This document shows, piece by piece, positions 32,479-42,784 of a stretch of DNA of 64,000 bases. Positions within the stretch are counted from its first letter, which is position 1, and every line of letters begins with the position of its first letter. The notes beneath the pieces are model-generated. The model ran no database searches. It saw only the letters and a list, made by a program, of their open reading frames with translations, and had not been told where the DNA came from. A program made the position numbers and the translations under genes. Origin of the DNA: Sandaracinaceae bacterium (GTDB lineage Bacteria > Myxococcota_A > Polyangia > Polyangiales > Sandaracinaceae); the NCBI GenBank assembly GCA_040218145.1, contig JAVJQK010000021.1, forward strand, positions 62,001 to 126,000, written 5' to 3'.

Positions 32479-34734
32479 ATGATGCGATGGATTTCAAAGG
32501 GTGCGACGGCGACGCTGGCTGCCGTCATCGGCACCTTCGGGTTGGCAGCCACCGGATGCGGCACCTCGCCGACGGACAGCGTGGTGCCGAACGTGGAGGC
32601 GCTCGTGTTCGTCTCCCGGGCGTTCGAGCGAGACGATGGCTCGCACAACGTGCTGGGGGGCAACGGACAGACGATCGACTACCTGCGCTACCAGCCCGGA
32701 GGCGGGCTGATGGTGCTCTCGCCGCCCACCCCGGACGGTGAGCTCCGCGACCTGACGGCCGAAGGCGGCTTCGAGGGCGTCGACATCAACGGTGTCGACG
32801 TGAGCTTCGACGCCACCCAGGTCGTCTTCTCGATGCGGCACGCGGGCGACAACCGCTACCACGTCTACCTGGCGAACCTCGAGGGCGACGCGGCCATCCG
32901 CCAGATCACCTTCGGCGACTACCACGACGTCAAGCCGCTCTTCATGCCGGGCGACCGCGTCGCCTTCGTCACGAACGAGCCCTACACGGCGATGGGCACC
33001 CGGGCCGACGAGTACAACCACAGCCGGGTGGTCACGCAGATCGCGACCGTCAGCATCGCCGCGGGCGACGCCGACCGCCGCCTCTGCTCGCAGAACCTGT
33101 CGCACAGCGCGACCCCGTTCCTGCTCGCGGACGGCACCATCGGCTTCAGCCGCTGGGAGCACCTCGGGCCGGTCAACGACGTCAAGCTCTTCCGGATGAA
33201 CCCGGACTGCACGAACATGCAGGCGATCGCCGGCCAGTTCGGCAAGTCGTTCAACAGCATCGTGCAGTCGCAGGAGGTCCCCGGTCAGCCCGGCACCTTC
33301 GTGACGGTGGCCACCAGCCGCCGCGGCACGATCCAGGCGGGCGCGGTCATGCACGTCGACGCGCGCTCGCAGACGTCGACCAACCCCGACCTCTACATCG
33401 ACGTCCAGCAGGCGCGCTTCACGAACCTGACCCCGGACGTCCCGACCGGCATGGGCTCGCCGCCCAGCGGCGTCGGCCGCTACCGCACGCCGCGCCCCCT
33501 GGGTGACGGCCTGCTCCTCGTCTCCTGGGCCGACGGCGACGTCAACGAGCGCAACGAGCTCGCCGACACCGCGCCGAACTTCGGCATCTACCTCTTCGAC
33601 CCGGACACGCAGCGCCGCACCCTGGTCTACGACAACCCCGACATGTGGGACGTCTACGCCATCCCGGTCCGCGTGCGGGACGAGCCGCCGGTCATCACCC
33701 CGACCGTCGACGCCAACCCGGACCCGAGCGAGCCGGCCATCATCGGCTCGATCGACATCACGGCGACCTCGCTCCGCGAGAACGTCAGCGGCGCGCAGTT
33801 CGACGGCGTCCCGCTCGGCGAGGCGCTCGGTCAGGCGACCCGGATGCGCATCATCGAGGGCTTCTCCTCCGAGATCGGCTCGGTCGGCCAGTTCGGCCTG
33901 ACCATGCACGAGGGCGCCGCCATCCTCGGCGAGACCCCGATCTACGAGGACGGCTCCTGGCGCGCGGCGGTGCCGGCGTACCTGCCGTACCACCTGCAGC
34001 CCATCGACCGCTACGGCCTCGCCATCCGGAACCAGATGCTCTGGATCCAGGCGATGCCCGGCGAGACCCGCACCTGCGGCGGCTGCCACGAGTCGCGCTC
34101 CGAGACGGTCGAGCCCCGCATGGGCGCCACGACCATCGCGCAGCAGGTCGGCCCCGACATGAACACGCACATCGCCATCCCGGACCGCACCGAGCTGCCC
34201 TGGTACGGCGCGGCCAGCCGTCAGAACGTCCAGGACGTGCTCGACCGCAACTGCGCGAGCTGCCACGACGGCGGCGCGATGGACCCCTACGCGGGCCGCT
34301 TCTACACGGTCGAGGTCACCACGATGGAGGGCGAGATGCTCACCTTCGAGGTCCCCTACCTGGACCTGAGCAACCGCCTCATCGAGGCCTACTACGAGGA
34401 CGAGGTCGTCAACTACCCCGCCTCGTACGTCTCGCTCCTCTACCCCTCGGCGATGATGGGCGACTCGATGGCGCTCGGCGACGTCCCGCCGGAGTGGATC
34501 GTCCCGGGCGAGGCCCGCGCCAGCCGGGTGATCGAGGTCATGAACGTGATGGCCGACGGCGACGCGGGTGACCTCGCGTGGGCCGACCGCCCCCTCCACC
34601 CGGAGGACCAGGGCGTCACCGTCTCGCGCGAGGATCGCATGGTCCTCATCCAGGCTGCCGACCTCGGCGGTCAGTACTACTCGCGATGGAACGTCGAGGG
34701 CGGCTACGACTGGTCGTCTGTGGCGGACTACTGA
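32479..34734 (+). CDS. Haem-motif propeller lipoprotein related to the HzsA middle domain
   Basis: An ATGATG start follows GGAGG by 5-8 nt. The lipoprotein signal ends LAATGC. The 751-residue protein has a TolB/PD40-type propeller in its first half (AFERDDGSHNVLGG, VDVSFDATQVVFSMRHAG, YHVYLANLEG) and a C-terminal beta region. Two c-type haem motifs follow: CGGCH (34072-34086) and CASCH (34252-34266). The arrangement resembles the hydrazine-synthase-alpha-like proteins common in large environmental genomes, which are unlikely to make hydrazine in this setting. It should sit in the outer membrane or periplasm and carry electrons or sense redox. It is first in a module with a HEAT protein (30 nt on) and another haem lipoprotein. 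Confidence 0.82.
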   Translation: MMRWISKGATATLAAVIGTFGLAATGCGTSPTDSVVPNVEALVFVSRAFERDDGSHNVLGGNGQTIDYLRYQPGGGLMVLSPPTPDGELRDLTAEGGFEGVDINGVDVSFDATQVVFSMRHAGDNRYHVYLANLEGDAAIRQITFGDYHDVKPLFMPGDRVAFVTNEPYTAMGTRADEYNHSRVVTQIATVSIAAGDADRRLCSQNLSHSATPFLLADGTIGFSRWEHLGPVNDVKLFRMNPDCTNMQAIAGQFGKSFNSIVQSQEVPGQPGTFVTVATSRRGTIQAGAVMHVDARSQTSTNPDLYIDVQQARFTNLTPDVPTGMGSPPSGVGRYRTPRPLGDGLLLVSWADGDVNERNELADTAPNFGIYLFDPDTQRRTLVYDNPDMWDVYAIPVRVRDEPPVITPTVDANPDPSEPAIIGSIDITATSLRENVSGAQFDGVPLGEALGQATRMRIIEGFSSEIGSVGQFGLTMHEGAAILGETPIYEDGSWRAAVPAYLPYHLQPIDRYGLAIRNQMLWIQAMPGETRTCGGCHESRSETVEPRMGATTIAQQVGPDMNTHIAIPDRTELPWYGAASRQNVQDVLDRNCASCHDGGAMDPYAGRFYTVEVTTMEGEMLTFEVPYLDLSNRLIEAYYEDEVVNYPASYVSLLYPSAMMGDSMALGDVPPEWIVPGEARASRVIEVMNVMADGDAGDLAWADRPLHPEDQGVTVSREDRMVLIQAADLGGQYYSRWNVEGGYDWSSVADY

Positions 34735-34763
34735 TGGAACCGCGGACTGAAACGGAGAACGTC

Positions 34764-35654
34764 ATGATGTACTTCAACAAGGCCTTGTTCGCCGCGGCCA
34801 TCCTCGCGCTGGCCATGCCCCTCGGGGCGGCGGCTCAGGAGAACGACTCGGCAGGGGGCCACGACCGTTCGCGCGGTGAGCTCAGCCCCGGCACCGAGGC
34901 GCCCACCCGCGACGCGCTGATGCAGGCGATCGAGAGCGGCTCGCCCGAGCGCCTCGCCACCCTGCTCGAGTACGGGGAGCGCGTGGAGTGCCACGCCTGT
35001 GTCCCGATGCTCGAGCGTCAGCTGCTCGAGAGCGACGACGCGCTGGTGCGTGAGATGAGCGCGTGGTGGCTTCGCCGCCGTCCGTTCGGCTTCGCCGCCG
35101 TCATGCGCGAGATCCGCACCGTGCTCGCCACGGACGCCGACCCGGTCCGCCGGGCCCGCGCGGCCGAGGCCATCGGGGAGTTCATGGACCCGCACGGCGT
35201 GCCGCACCTCCGCGACGCGCTGGCCGACACGGACGCCCGCGTCCGCGAGGCAGCGGTCCGTGGCCTCGGGCGCATCAACTCGCCCGGCGGCAACGAGGGC
35301 ATCGTGCAGGCCTTCACCGACGCGGACGCGAACGTCCGTGAGGCGGCGGTCGGCCAGGTCCTCTACGTGAACTTCTTCCGCGACCACGACGCGCTCATCG
35401 GCCTCCTCGCCGACGACACGCTCGAGGTCCGGCGCCGCGCGGCGCTCGCCCTGGGCACCTTCCGGGTGGCCGAGGCGGTCCCCGCGCTCGACGCCATGCT
35501 GCGGAGCGACGACGAGATGGGGCGGCAGGCGGCAGCCTGGGCGCTCGGCCGCATCGGGTCTTCGGAGGCGCGCGCCGCGCTCCGCAGCATCACCGAGACG
35601 GACGAGACCAGCCCGCGCGTGTGGGACGCCATCGAGGTGGCCCGCAACATGTGA
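34764..35654 (+). CDS. Periplasmic HEAT-repeat protein of the haem module
   Basis: The ATG at 34764 follows a GGAGA ribosome-binding site and gives a signal peptide (KALFAAAILALAMPLGAAAQ). An ATG at 34734 that overlaps the previous stop would spoil the signal. The 296-residue protein is built of about seven HEAT-like helical pairs (MREIRTVLATDADPVRRARAAEAIGEF, LRDALADTDARVREAAVRGLGRI, LLADDTLEVRRRAALALGTF, ALRSITETDETSPRVWDAIEVARNM). One Cys pair (CHAC) is present near residue 88, but it lacks the His that would make a haem motif. HEAT arrays are protein-binding scaffolds. Its place between two haem lipoproteins suggests that it docks them. Confidence 0.8.
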   Translation: MMYFNKALFAAAILALAMPLGAAAQENDSAGGHDRSRGELSPGTEAPTRDALMQAIESGSPERLATLLEYGERVECHACVPMLERQLLESDDALVREMSAWWLRRRPFGFAAVMREIRTVLATDADPVRRARAAEAIGEFMDPHGVPHLRDALADTDARVREAAVRGLGRINSPGGNEGIVQAFTDADANVREAAVGQVLYVNFFRDHDALIGLLADDTLEVRRRAALALGTFRVAEAVPALDAMLRSDDEMGRQAAAWALGRIGSSEARAALRSITETDETSPRVWDAIEVARNM

Positions 35655-35711
35655 CCGTTTTCATCCCTGGGGAGGGATGGATGGGGAGCGCCTTCCACTG
35701 AGAGGGCAACC

Positions 35712-35753
35712 GAGCGCCCGGGGGACCAAGCCGTTCCTCGGGCGCTCACTTTT
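35712..35753 (+). terminator. Intrinsic terminator between the HEAT gene and the second haem lipoprotein
   Basis: The 9-bp arms GAGCGCCCG and CGGGCGCTC pair perfectly around an 18-nt loop. They are followed by ACTTTTG. Confidence 0.65.
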
Positions 35754-35874
35754 GCGCGGCCCGGCGCGAGGCGACCGAAGCGCTCATGTGTCGGGAAGAC
35801 CCGGGCGGAGCGCAGGCCGGAGCGTGGTAGAATCGTCGACCGCAGGTGGGAGCACCGATCGGGTTGGAGCCCAG

Positions 35875-38800
35875 ATGAACAAGCGGATCTTCTTCTTCCT
35901 CGGCGCGTCCGCGCTGGCCCTCGGTTGCCAGCAGAACGACGAGCCCGACTTCTCTTATTACGAGGAGCGCGTCGGCCCGGTCCTGACCAACGGCTGCTCG
36001 CGCGGACCCGCGGGGAGCGGCTGCCACATCGCGCGCGAGGACGGCACCTCGCTGGGCAACCTGGACGTCTCGAGCTTCGACGCCCTCATGCGGCGCGACG
36101 ACGTGCTCGATCCCTATGGCCCCTACTCGAGCGCCCTGCTCCTCCTGAAGGCCGGCGATCAGGTGGACGTGCGCGTCGAGACGTTCGACGAGACCGAGCG
36201 CTTCGTCACGGTCACCACCGACATCCGCCACAACAACGGCCAGACCATCGACATCGGCTCGAGCGCGTACTCGCAGCTCCGTCAGTGGATCGAGGCCGGC
36301 CACACGCGCTCGGGCGTGCAGGACGAGGCGCTGTCGGTGAACGTCGGCGACTGCCGGAACGAGCCGGGCTCGCACCCGCTCTACGATTCCACGCTCGCCG
36401 AGCGCTTCGGCGCCCACTACACGCGCTACGTCAACGAGGTCGAGCCGATCCTCCGCGAGACCTGCGCGGGCGGCAGCTGCCACGGCTCTCCCATCGCCGA
36501 CCTCTACCTCGCGTGCGGCGGCGACAGCGGGCCCCAGAGCCAGTGGAACTTCTGGGTCTCGGTGCAGCACCTCAGCACCCCGGCGTCGACGAGCGGGCTC
36601 CTGCGTCGACCGCTCAGCACCTTCCGTGGCGGCGTCTTCCACGAGGGCGGCAACGTCTTCGCCAGCGCGGAGGATCCCAACTACGTGACCATCCGCGACT
36701 GGGCCGACGCCCTCGTGGACGAGGCGCCCGAAGCCCTCGCGCCGCCGGACGGCGTGACGGAAGGCTTGCGATTCTTCGCCAACCGCGTGCAGCCCGTGCT
36801 CGTGCGCAAGGGCTGCATGTTCCTCAACTGCCACAGCCCCTCGATGTTCCACGACCTGCGCCTGCAGGGTGGCGCGCAGGGGCACTTCTCGCGCGTGGCG
36901 ACCTATCGCAACTGGGACGCCTCGCGCCTGCTGCTCGCCCTGGACGCGTCGACCCCGAACGAGAGCCGCATCATCGCGAAGAACCTCTACCCGCCCGAGC
37001 AGGTGGCGGGCATGCCCGGCATCTTCCACCGCGGCGGCTCGCTCTTCGAGGACTTCGGCATGGAGGGCGGCGGCATGCCCAACGGCGCCACGCCCGACGA
37101 CTGCGCGGGCTTCGACGCCGACGCGGGGGACCTGAACGAGGTGCCCGCCTACTGCGTCATGCTGCGCTGGTGGGAGATCGAGCGGGAGGAGGCGATCGCG
37201 GCCGGCGAGATCTTCCCCGACACCGAGATCGTGCGCTCCGTCGTCTGGATCTCGCGCCCGACCGGCGTGGGCGAGCCGCGCGACTTCGACACCTACCGTC
37301 CGGGCGCGGACCTCGTGCTCGCGCCGGCCATGGTCGACCCCACCACGGGCGACATGACGCTGGGCGCCGAGGCGAGCCTGCTCGGCGGCTGCGGGCTCGA
37401 CGCCTCGAGCGCGGATCTGCGCGGCACCGCGGTCAGCTGGGACGGGAGCCGCATCGCGTTCGCGGCGCGCTCGAGCGCGTCGGCGCCGCTGCGCCTCTAC
37501 TGGATGAACGACGACGGCTCCGGCTGCGAGCCCATCCCCGGCGTCGCGCCCGCGATGGATCAGCAGCACGGGATCCTCACGCACGACTTCGACCCGGCGT
37601 TCGCGCCGGACGGCCGCCTGGTCTTCGCGTCGGCGCGGGGCAACCTGGACCCGGCCATCCTCGGGCAGGACGGCCCGACCCGGACGCCGGCCGCGATGCA
37701 GCCGAACGCCAACCTCTACATCCTCGACCCGGCCGACTCGAGCGTCCGCCAGCTGACCTTCCTGTTGAACCAGGAGATCATGCCGTCGTTCATGACCGAC
37801 GGCCGCCTCATCTTCACGGCCGAGAAGCGCGAGCCGGACTTCCATCAGCTCGCCGGTCGGCGTCAGAACCTCGACGGCGGGGACTACCACCCGCTCTTCG
37901 CGCAGCGAGGCAGCGTGGGATACCGCGCCGCGACCGAGATCGTGGAGCTGCTCGACCGCAACCTGGCCCTCGTCGCGTCGCCGCTCGACGCGGCCGACGG
38001 CGCGGGCGCGATCGTCATCGTGAACCGCTCCATCGGCCCCGACCAGGATGACCGCGACCCCGGCGACCGCTTCTACATCGCGTCGCAGCGCTTCGTGACC
38101 GCGGGCGGCGCCTATCGATCGCCGGCCGCCCTCCCGACGGGGCGCGTCCTCGTGAGCTGCGACCGGGGCGCGGGCGACGTGACCTCTGGCGGGTACGACT
38201 ACGATCTCTGCGAGCTCGACCCGAGCACGGGCGCGCTGCGCGACCTGGGCGGGGCGTCCGGTCGCGCGGACATCGAGGCGGTGCCGATCTTCGCGCGCGC
38301 CGAGCGGGAGATCTTCACGTCCCGCATCGACGAGGCGAACGGCAACACCATGGTCATCGCGGGCGATCCCACGGCGGAGGTCGAGGTGCTCGACTTCCCG
38401 CTGCTCGAGACGCTGCTCTTCCAGAACACCCGGCAAGATCGCGAGATCGACTTCCGGGTCGGCGGCTTCGACGTGTTCGCCGAGTATCCGCCCCCCGCGG
38501 GCACGAGCGGCTTCGGCGACGCGAGCGGCGGCGACGTGATCAGCGACGACTTCGGCATGATGTACCTGCGGCGCGAGGCGCTCGGGCACATCGACCTCAA
38601 CGTCGACGGCTCGGCGCGCTTCAGCTTCCGCGGCGGCCTGCCGATCGTGCTCGGGGTGACCGACTCGGCCGGCGCGCTGTTGAGCTTCGACGAGGGCGAT
38701 CCCTTCACCGGCGAGCGCATCCAGCGCGAGCAGATGCAGTTCTACCCCGGGGAGCGATCGCACCAGTCGTTCCGGCGGGAGCTGTTCAACGGGATGTGCG

Positions 38801-38913
38801 CCGGCTGCCACGGCTCGATCAGCGGTCGCGAGCTCGACGTGGCCGTCGACGTGGACGTGCTGACCACCGCGTCGCGCGCGATGAGCACGGGTCAGGGGCC
38901 GGCCGGATTGTGA
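35875..38913 (+). CDS. Large lipoprotein with c-type haem-like motifs and a TolB-like propeller
   Basis: The ATG at 35875 follows GGAG by 5 nt. The lipoprotein signal is ASALALGC. The 1012-residue protein starts with FSYYEERVGPVLTNGC, a typical opening of multi-haem lipoproteins. It contains CAGGSCH (C-x4-CH, 36464-36483), CMFLNCH (C-x4-CH, near 36815) and a canonical CAGCH (near 38797). A propeller (RGTAVSWDGSRIAFAARS, LYWMNDDGSGCEPIPG, FAPDGRLVFASARGN) fills the middle. C-x4-CH can hold haem in some cytochromes, but this needs proof. It is split from the HEAT gene by a terminator-like hairpin, yet its layout mirrors the first haem lipoprotein. A surface electron-transfer or redox role is inferred. 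Confidence 0.78.
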   Translation: MNKRIFFFLGASALALGCQQNDEPDFSYYEERVGPVLTNGCSRGPAGSGCHIAREDGTSLGNLDVSSFDALMRRDDVLDPYGPYSSALLLLKAGDQVDVRVETFDETERFVTVTTDIRHNNGQTIDIGSSAYSQLRQWIEAGHTRSGVQDEALSVNVGDCRNEPGSHPLYDSTLAERFGAHYTRYVNEVEPILRETCAGGSCHGSPIADLYLACGGDSGPQSQWNFWVSVQHLSTPASTSGLLRRPLSTFRGGVFHEGGNVFASAEDPNYVTIRDWADALVDEAPEALAPPDGVTEGLRFFANRVQPVLVRKGCMFLNCHSPSMFHDLRLQGGAQGHFSRVATYRNWDASRLLLALDASTPNESRIIAKNLYPPEQVAGMPGIFHRGGSLFEDFGMEGGGMPNGATPDDCAGFDADAGDLNEVPAYCVMLRWWEIEREEAIAAGEIFPDTEIVRSVVWISRPTGVGEPRDFDTYRPGADLVLAPAMVDPTTGDMTLGAEASLLGGCGLDASSADLRGTAVSWDGSRIAFAARSSASAPLRLYWMNDDGSGCEPIPGVAPAMDQQHGILTHDFDPAFAPDGRLVFASARGNLDPAILGQDGPTRTPAAMQPNANLYILDPADSSVRQLTFLLNQEIMPSFMTDGRLIFTAEKREPDFHQLAGRRQNLDGGDYHPLFAQRGSVGYRAATEIVELLDRNLALVASPLDAADGAGAIVIVNRSIGPDQDDRDPGDRFYIASQRFVTAGGAYRSPAALPTGRVLVSCDRGAGDVTSGGYDYDLCELDPSTGALRDLGGASGRADIEAVPIFARAEREIFTSRIDEANGNTMVIAGDPTAEVEVLDFPLLETLLFQNTRQDREIDFRVGGFDVFAEYPPPAGTSGFGDASGGDVISDDFGMMYLRREALGHIDLNVDGSARFSFRGGLPIVLGVTDSAGALLSFDEGDPFTGERIQREQMQFYPGERSHQSFRRELFNGMCAGCHGSISGRELDVAVDVDVLTTASRAMSTGQGPAGL

Positions 38914-38930
38914 GCGCGCGTGGTTGCTCT

Positions 38931-38959
38931 TTGACCGCGACGACGCCGCGCGCTTAGAT
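38931..38959 (+). promoter_or_regulatory. Strong sigma-70 promoter giving a leaderless start
   Basis: TTGACC (38931-38936) and TTAGAT (38954-38959) are separated by 17 nt. The -10 ends 7 nt before the GTG at 38967, so the first transcribed base should be at or next to the start codon. Confidence 0.65.
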
Positions 38960-38966
38960 TCGCCCT

Positions 38967-39518
38967 GTGCCGCTCCCCGCGCTGGTTGCATTGGCGTTCG
39001 TCAGCGGGCTGTCTGCCTCCCTCGCCGGTCGGCAGGAGCTGCGGATGAGCCCGCGTCCCGTCGCGTTGACCCGGAGCTTCCTGGCCTATCTCTCCTACGC
39101 GGTCCTCGTGATCGTGCCGGCGAGCGTCTACTTCTATCTCTTCCACGGCGACTGGTTCCTCCTCTACGCCGTCGACGTGCAGCGGATCCCGTCCGCCGTG
39201 GCGCTCGTCGGCTTCATGGGGCAGGGCGCGCTCGGCGTCCTGGGCTTCGTGCTCGGCGCGGTGCTGGTCCGCAATCAGCGCGAGCTCATCGTCGGGATCC
39301 TGCTCGGCGTGGCGGTCGTGGCCGCTGGCGTCCTGGTGGTGCTCTACGCCGATCGCCTCGGGCAGGTGGGCAGCTACGCCCAGTATCACGGGCAGTTCGG
39401 GCTCGAGTCCTACGCGAGCGGTCCGCTCCTGACGGGGGCCCTCGGCCTGGGGGGCATCGTGCTGGTCGGCCTGGCGGTGCTGCTCGCCCGGCTCTGGACC
39501 GCTGGTCGCGCGCGGTGA
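38967..39518 (+). CDS. Multi-pass membrane protein, unknown function
   Basis: From the GTG start, 183 residues carry four to five hydrophobic segments (LALVALAFVSGLSASLAG, FLAYLSYAVLVIVPASVYFYLF, VALVGFMGQGALGVLGFVLGAVLV, ILLGVAVVAAGVLVVLYA, LLTGALGLGGIVLVGLAVLLA). Loops are short and the ends are basic. There are no charged residues inside the helices and no transporter signature that I recognise. The start is supported by the promoter immediately upstream. It sits alone between the haem lipoprotein and the DUF4398 gene. Confidence 0.7.
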   Translation: MPLPALVALAFVSGLSASLAGRQELRMSPRPVALTRSFLAYLSYAVLVIVPASVYFYLFHGDWFLLYAVDVQRIPSAVALVGFMGQGALGVLGFVLGAVLVRNQRELIVGILLGVAVVAAGVLVVLYADRLGQVGSYAQYHGQFGLESYASGPLLTGALGLGGIVLVGLAVLLARLWTAGRAR

Positions 39519-39529
39519 GCGCGTCGTTG

Positions 39530-39558
39530 TTGACCCTTCTGTGACGGGCTGATAGCGT
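39530..39558 (+). promoter_or_regulatory. Sigma-70-like promoter for the DUF4398-OmpA cluster
   Basis: TTGACC (39530-39535) and TAGCGT (39553-39558) are separated by 17 nt. The predicted leader to the GTG at 39620 is about 55 nt and holds a CCCCC/GGGGG hairpin. Confidence 0.5.
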
Positions 39559-39619
39559 CGCGCAGCGCTTTTCTCCCCCATTTCCGGGGGGATGGCTCAG
39601 CTTGGAAGGAGCGAAGGCG

Positions 39620-39933
39620 GTGGGTGGGCGCACCAAACGCGTGATGGCGATCGTCGGCTTCGTCGCCGCGCTGGCGCTGCTCGGCGCCTGCGGGCCGACG
39701 CTGTACACGTTCAACAGCATCCCTGCCTCGCAGGTGGTGGAGCAGGCGCGTCAATCGAACGCCGCCGAGCACGCCCCGTACGAGTACTTCACCGCGCAGT
39801 CCTACCTGGACAAGGCGCGAGAGGAAGCGGCCGAGGCCAACTATCAGGACGCGATCCGGTTCGCCGAGCGCGCCAACGAGCTCGGGACCAAGGCGCGCGA
39901 TCTGGCGCGCCGGCGCATGCGCGAGGCGGGGCG

Positions 39934-39937
<4 letters not shown>
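39620..39937 (+). CDS. DUF4398-family lipoprotein
   Basis: The GTG at 39620 lies ~9 nt after GGAAGGAG and gives a lipoprotein signal (IVGFVAALALLGAC). The mature part of the 105-residue protein is helical: AEHAPYEYFTAQSYLDKAREEAAEANYQDAIRFAERANELGTKARDLARRRMREA. This is the pattern of DUF4398, a short alpha-helical domain often placed before OmpA or Pal-like proteins. The stop overlaps the TTG start of the next gene (TTGA). It probably forms a coiled partner for the OmpA-family lipoprotein that follows. Confidence 0.8.
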
Positions 39938-41064
<1,127 letters not shown>

Positions 41065-41101
41065 GGGGCGCGCCTCCCATCAGCCTGGGGTAGTCGACAC
41101 C

Positions 41102-42757
41102 ATGAACCGAATGGCCACTTGGAGCGCCGTCATCTGCGCGGCGAGCATCGTGATGGCGAGCGCGAACGGCGCCTCGGCGCAAGGCGCGATGCAGCAGGTG
41201 CTCGACCTGAACCGCCAGGCGATGGATCAGTACATGAACCTCGAGCTCGAGCAGGCGCAGAGCCTCCTCGAGCGCGCGCTCTCCGTGGCGCAGCGGGGGA
41301 ACGTCTCCGGCGCGCCGCTCGCCCGGACGTACCTGAACCTCGGCGTCGTCGCGATCGGCGGCTTCGCCGACAACGGACGCGGCCTGAACTACTTCGTGCA
41401 GGCGCTCGAGGCCGACGGCGGCATCCAGCTCGATCCGCTCACCAGCACGCCCGAGATCCAGACCGTCTTCCAGCTCGCGCGCTCGCGCGTGGGCAGCGGC
41501 GGCGGCACGACCGGGGGCGGCACGACGGGCGGCGGCACGACCGACAGCGGCACGGGTGGCGGCACGACCGGGGGCGGCGCGACGGGCGGGAGCAGCGGCA
41601 ACGTCCCGCACATGCCCGTCCCCGAGCAGCTCGCGCAGACCGCGGTCCCCGTCTACGTCGAGGTGCCCGGCAGCCCGGCGCACGTCTACCTCTTCTATCA
41701 GGCGCACGGGATGCGCGAGTTCCGCCGCGTCGAGATGGTCGCGGTGGCGGGCGGCTACGGCTACGAGATCCCCTGCAGCGACGTCTTCCAGCCGAGCATC
41801 GAGTACTACATCGTCGCGTTCGGCAACGACGGCAGCCCCGTCGGCTTCGCGGGCACGCAGACCGACCCGTACTCCGTGCCGATCGTCGGCTCGCGCTCGC
41901 ACCCGGCGCCCGCGCTGCCCGGCCGCGCGCCGCCCCAGACCTGCGGCGACGAGGAGTGTCCGCCCGGCATGGCCGGCTGCGCTTCCGGCGGCGGCGGCGG
42001 TGGCGGCATGGGCTCGACCTGCCGCATGGACGGCGAGTGCGCGTCGGGGCTCGTGTGCCGCGACGACCTCTGCGTGACCGACAGCAGCGGCGGCGGCGGT
42101 GGCGGTGGGGGCGGCGACGACGGGAACATGCCGCGCTTCTTCATCCACGCTGGCGGCACCCTCGGGCTCGGCGTCGCGTCTCCTGGGATGCGCGCCGACT
42201 CCTTCCCGTGCACGCAGGCAGACGTGGAGATGGGCTTCTGCAACGCCGTCAACGATCCCGAGGTCTTCATCGCCGCCACCGACGGCGGAGAGTGCGCCGC
42301 GACCCCGGGGGAGGAGGGGCAGGAGTACTGCGTGCGCCTCGCCCAGGGAGGCATCGTCGCGCACCCCGCGATCCGTGTGGCGGTCGGCTACTACGTGCTG
42401 CCCTTCTTCGGCATCGCCGCCTGGGCCCGCTTCGCGCCGCTCTCGGGCCAGGGCACGATGTCCTTCCTGACCATCGGCGCGCGCGGCGAGCTGCAGGTGA
42501 CCCCGCCCGCCGAGACCGGTTTCCACGCTTCGGTGTTCGCCGGAGGTGGCGCCGGGCAGGTACAGATCCAGCCGCCCGGCAACGGGCAGAACGCCCCGTT
42601 CATCATCAGCGGCCTCGGGAACATCACCGTCGGCGGCTACGCGGGCTACCGCATCATGCGCAACTTCGGCTTCGTCGGAGAGATCGACTTCCTCTTCCAG
42701 GTGCCGACCTTCCTCTTCGACATCGACATCACGCTGAACCTCGCGGTCACGTTCTGA
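41102..42757 (+). CDS. Secreted TPR/barrel-like protein with Gly-rich linkers
   Basis: This 551-residue protein starts at an ATG with a signal peptide (cleavage near ASAQ, residue 26). Residues ~30-140 are TPR-like (DLNRQAMDQYMNLELEQAQSLLERALSVAQ). A run of GGGTT repeats (~145-165) links to a small beta domain. A Cys-rich knot (TCGDEECPPGMAGC...TCRMDGECASGLVC) lies between two Gly runs. The last ~200 residues look like a beta-barrel: IRVAVGYYVLPFFGIAAWARF, MSFLTIGARGELQV, GYAGYRIMRNFGFVGEIDFLF, ending LAVTF. The TPR plus barrel layout fits an outer-membrane assembly or transport partner. It is the third gene of the envelope cluster. Function unknown. Confidence 0.75.
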   Translation: MNRMATWSAVICAASIVMASANGASAQGAMQQVLDLNRQAMDQYMNLELEQAQSLLERALSVAQRGNVSGAPLARTYLNLGVVAIGGFADNGRGLNYFVQALEADGGIQLDPLTSTPEIQTVFQLARSRVGSGGGTTGGGTTGGGTTDSGTGGGTTGGGATGGSSGNVPHMPVPEQLAQTAVPVYVEVPGSPAHVYLFYQAHGMREFRRVEMVAVAGGYGYEIPCSDVFQPSIEYYIVAFGNDGSPVGFAGTQTDPYSVPIVGSRSHPAPALPGRAPPQTCGDEECPPGMAGCASGGGGGGGMGSTCRMDGECASGLVCRDDLCVTDSSGGGGGGGGGDDGNMPRFFIHAGGTLGLGVASPGMRADSFPCTQADVEMGFCNAVNDPEVFIAATDGGECAATPGEEGQEYCVRLAQGGIVAHPAIRVAVGYYVLPFFGIAAWARFAPLSGQGTMSFLTIGARGELQVTPPAETGFHASVFAGGGAGQVQIQPPGNGQNAPFIISGLGNITVGGYAGYRIMRNFGFVGEIDFLFQVPTFLFDIDITLNLAVTF

Positions 42758-42784
42758 AGCGGCGCTGACGGCGCCCGACGAGAC

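Noticed and set aside
35746-38991. Long - strand ORF opposite the second haem lipoprotein gene
   Set aside because: The + strand frame has a lipoprotein signal, haem-like motifs and a propeller, and a matching ribosome-binding site. The - strand product is Arg/Ala/Val-rich with no domain.
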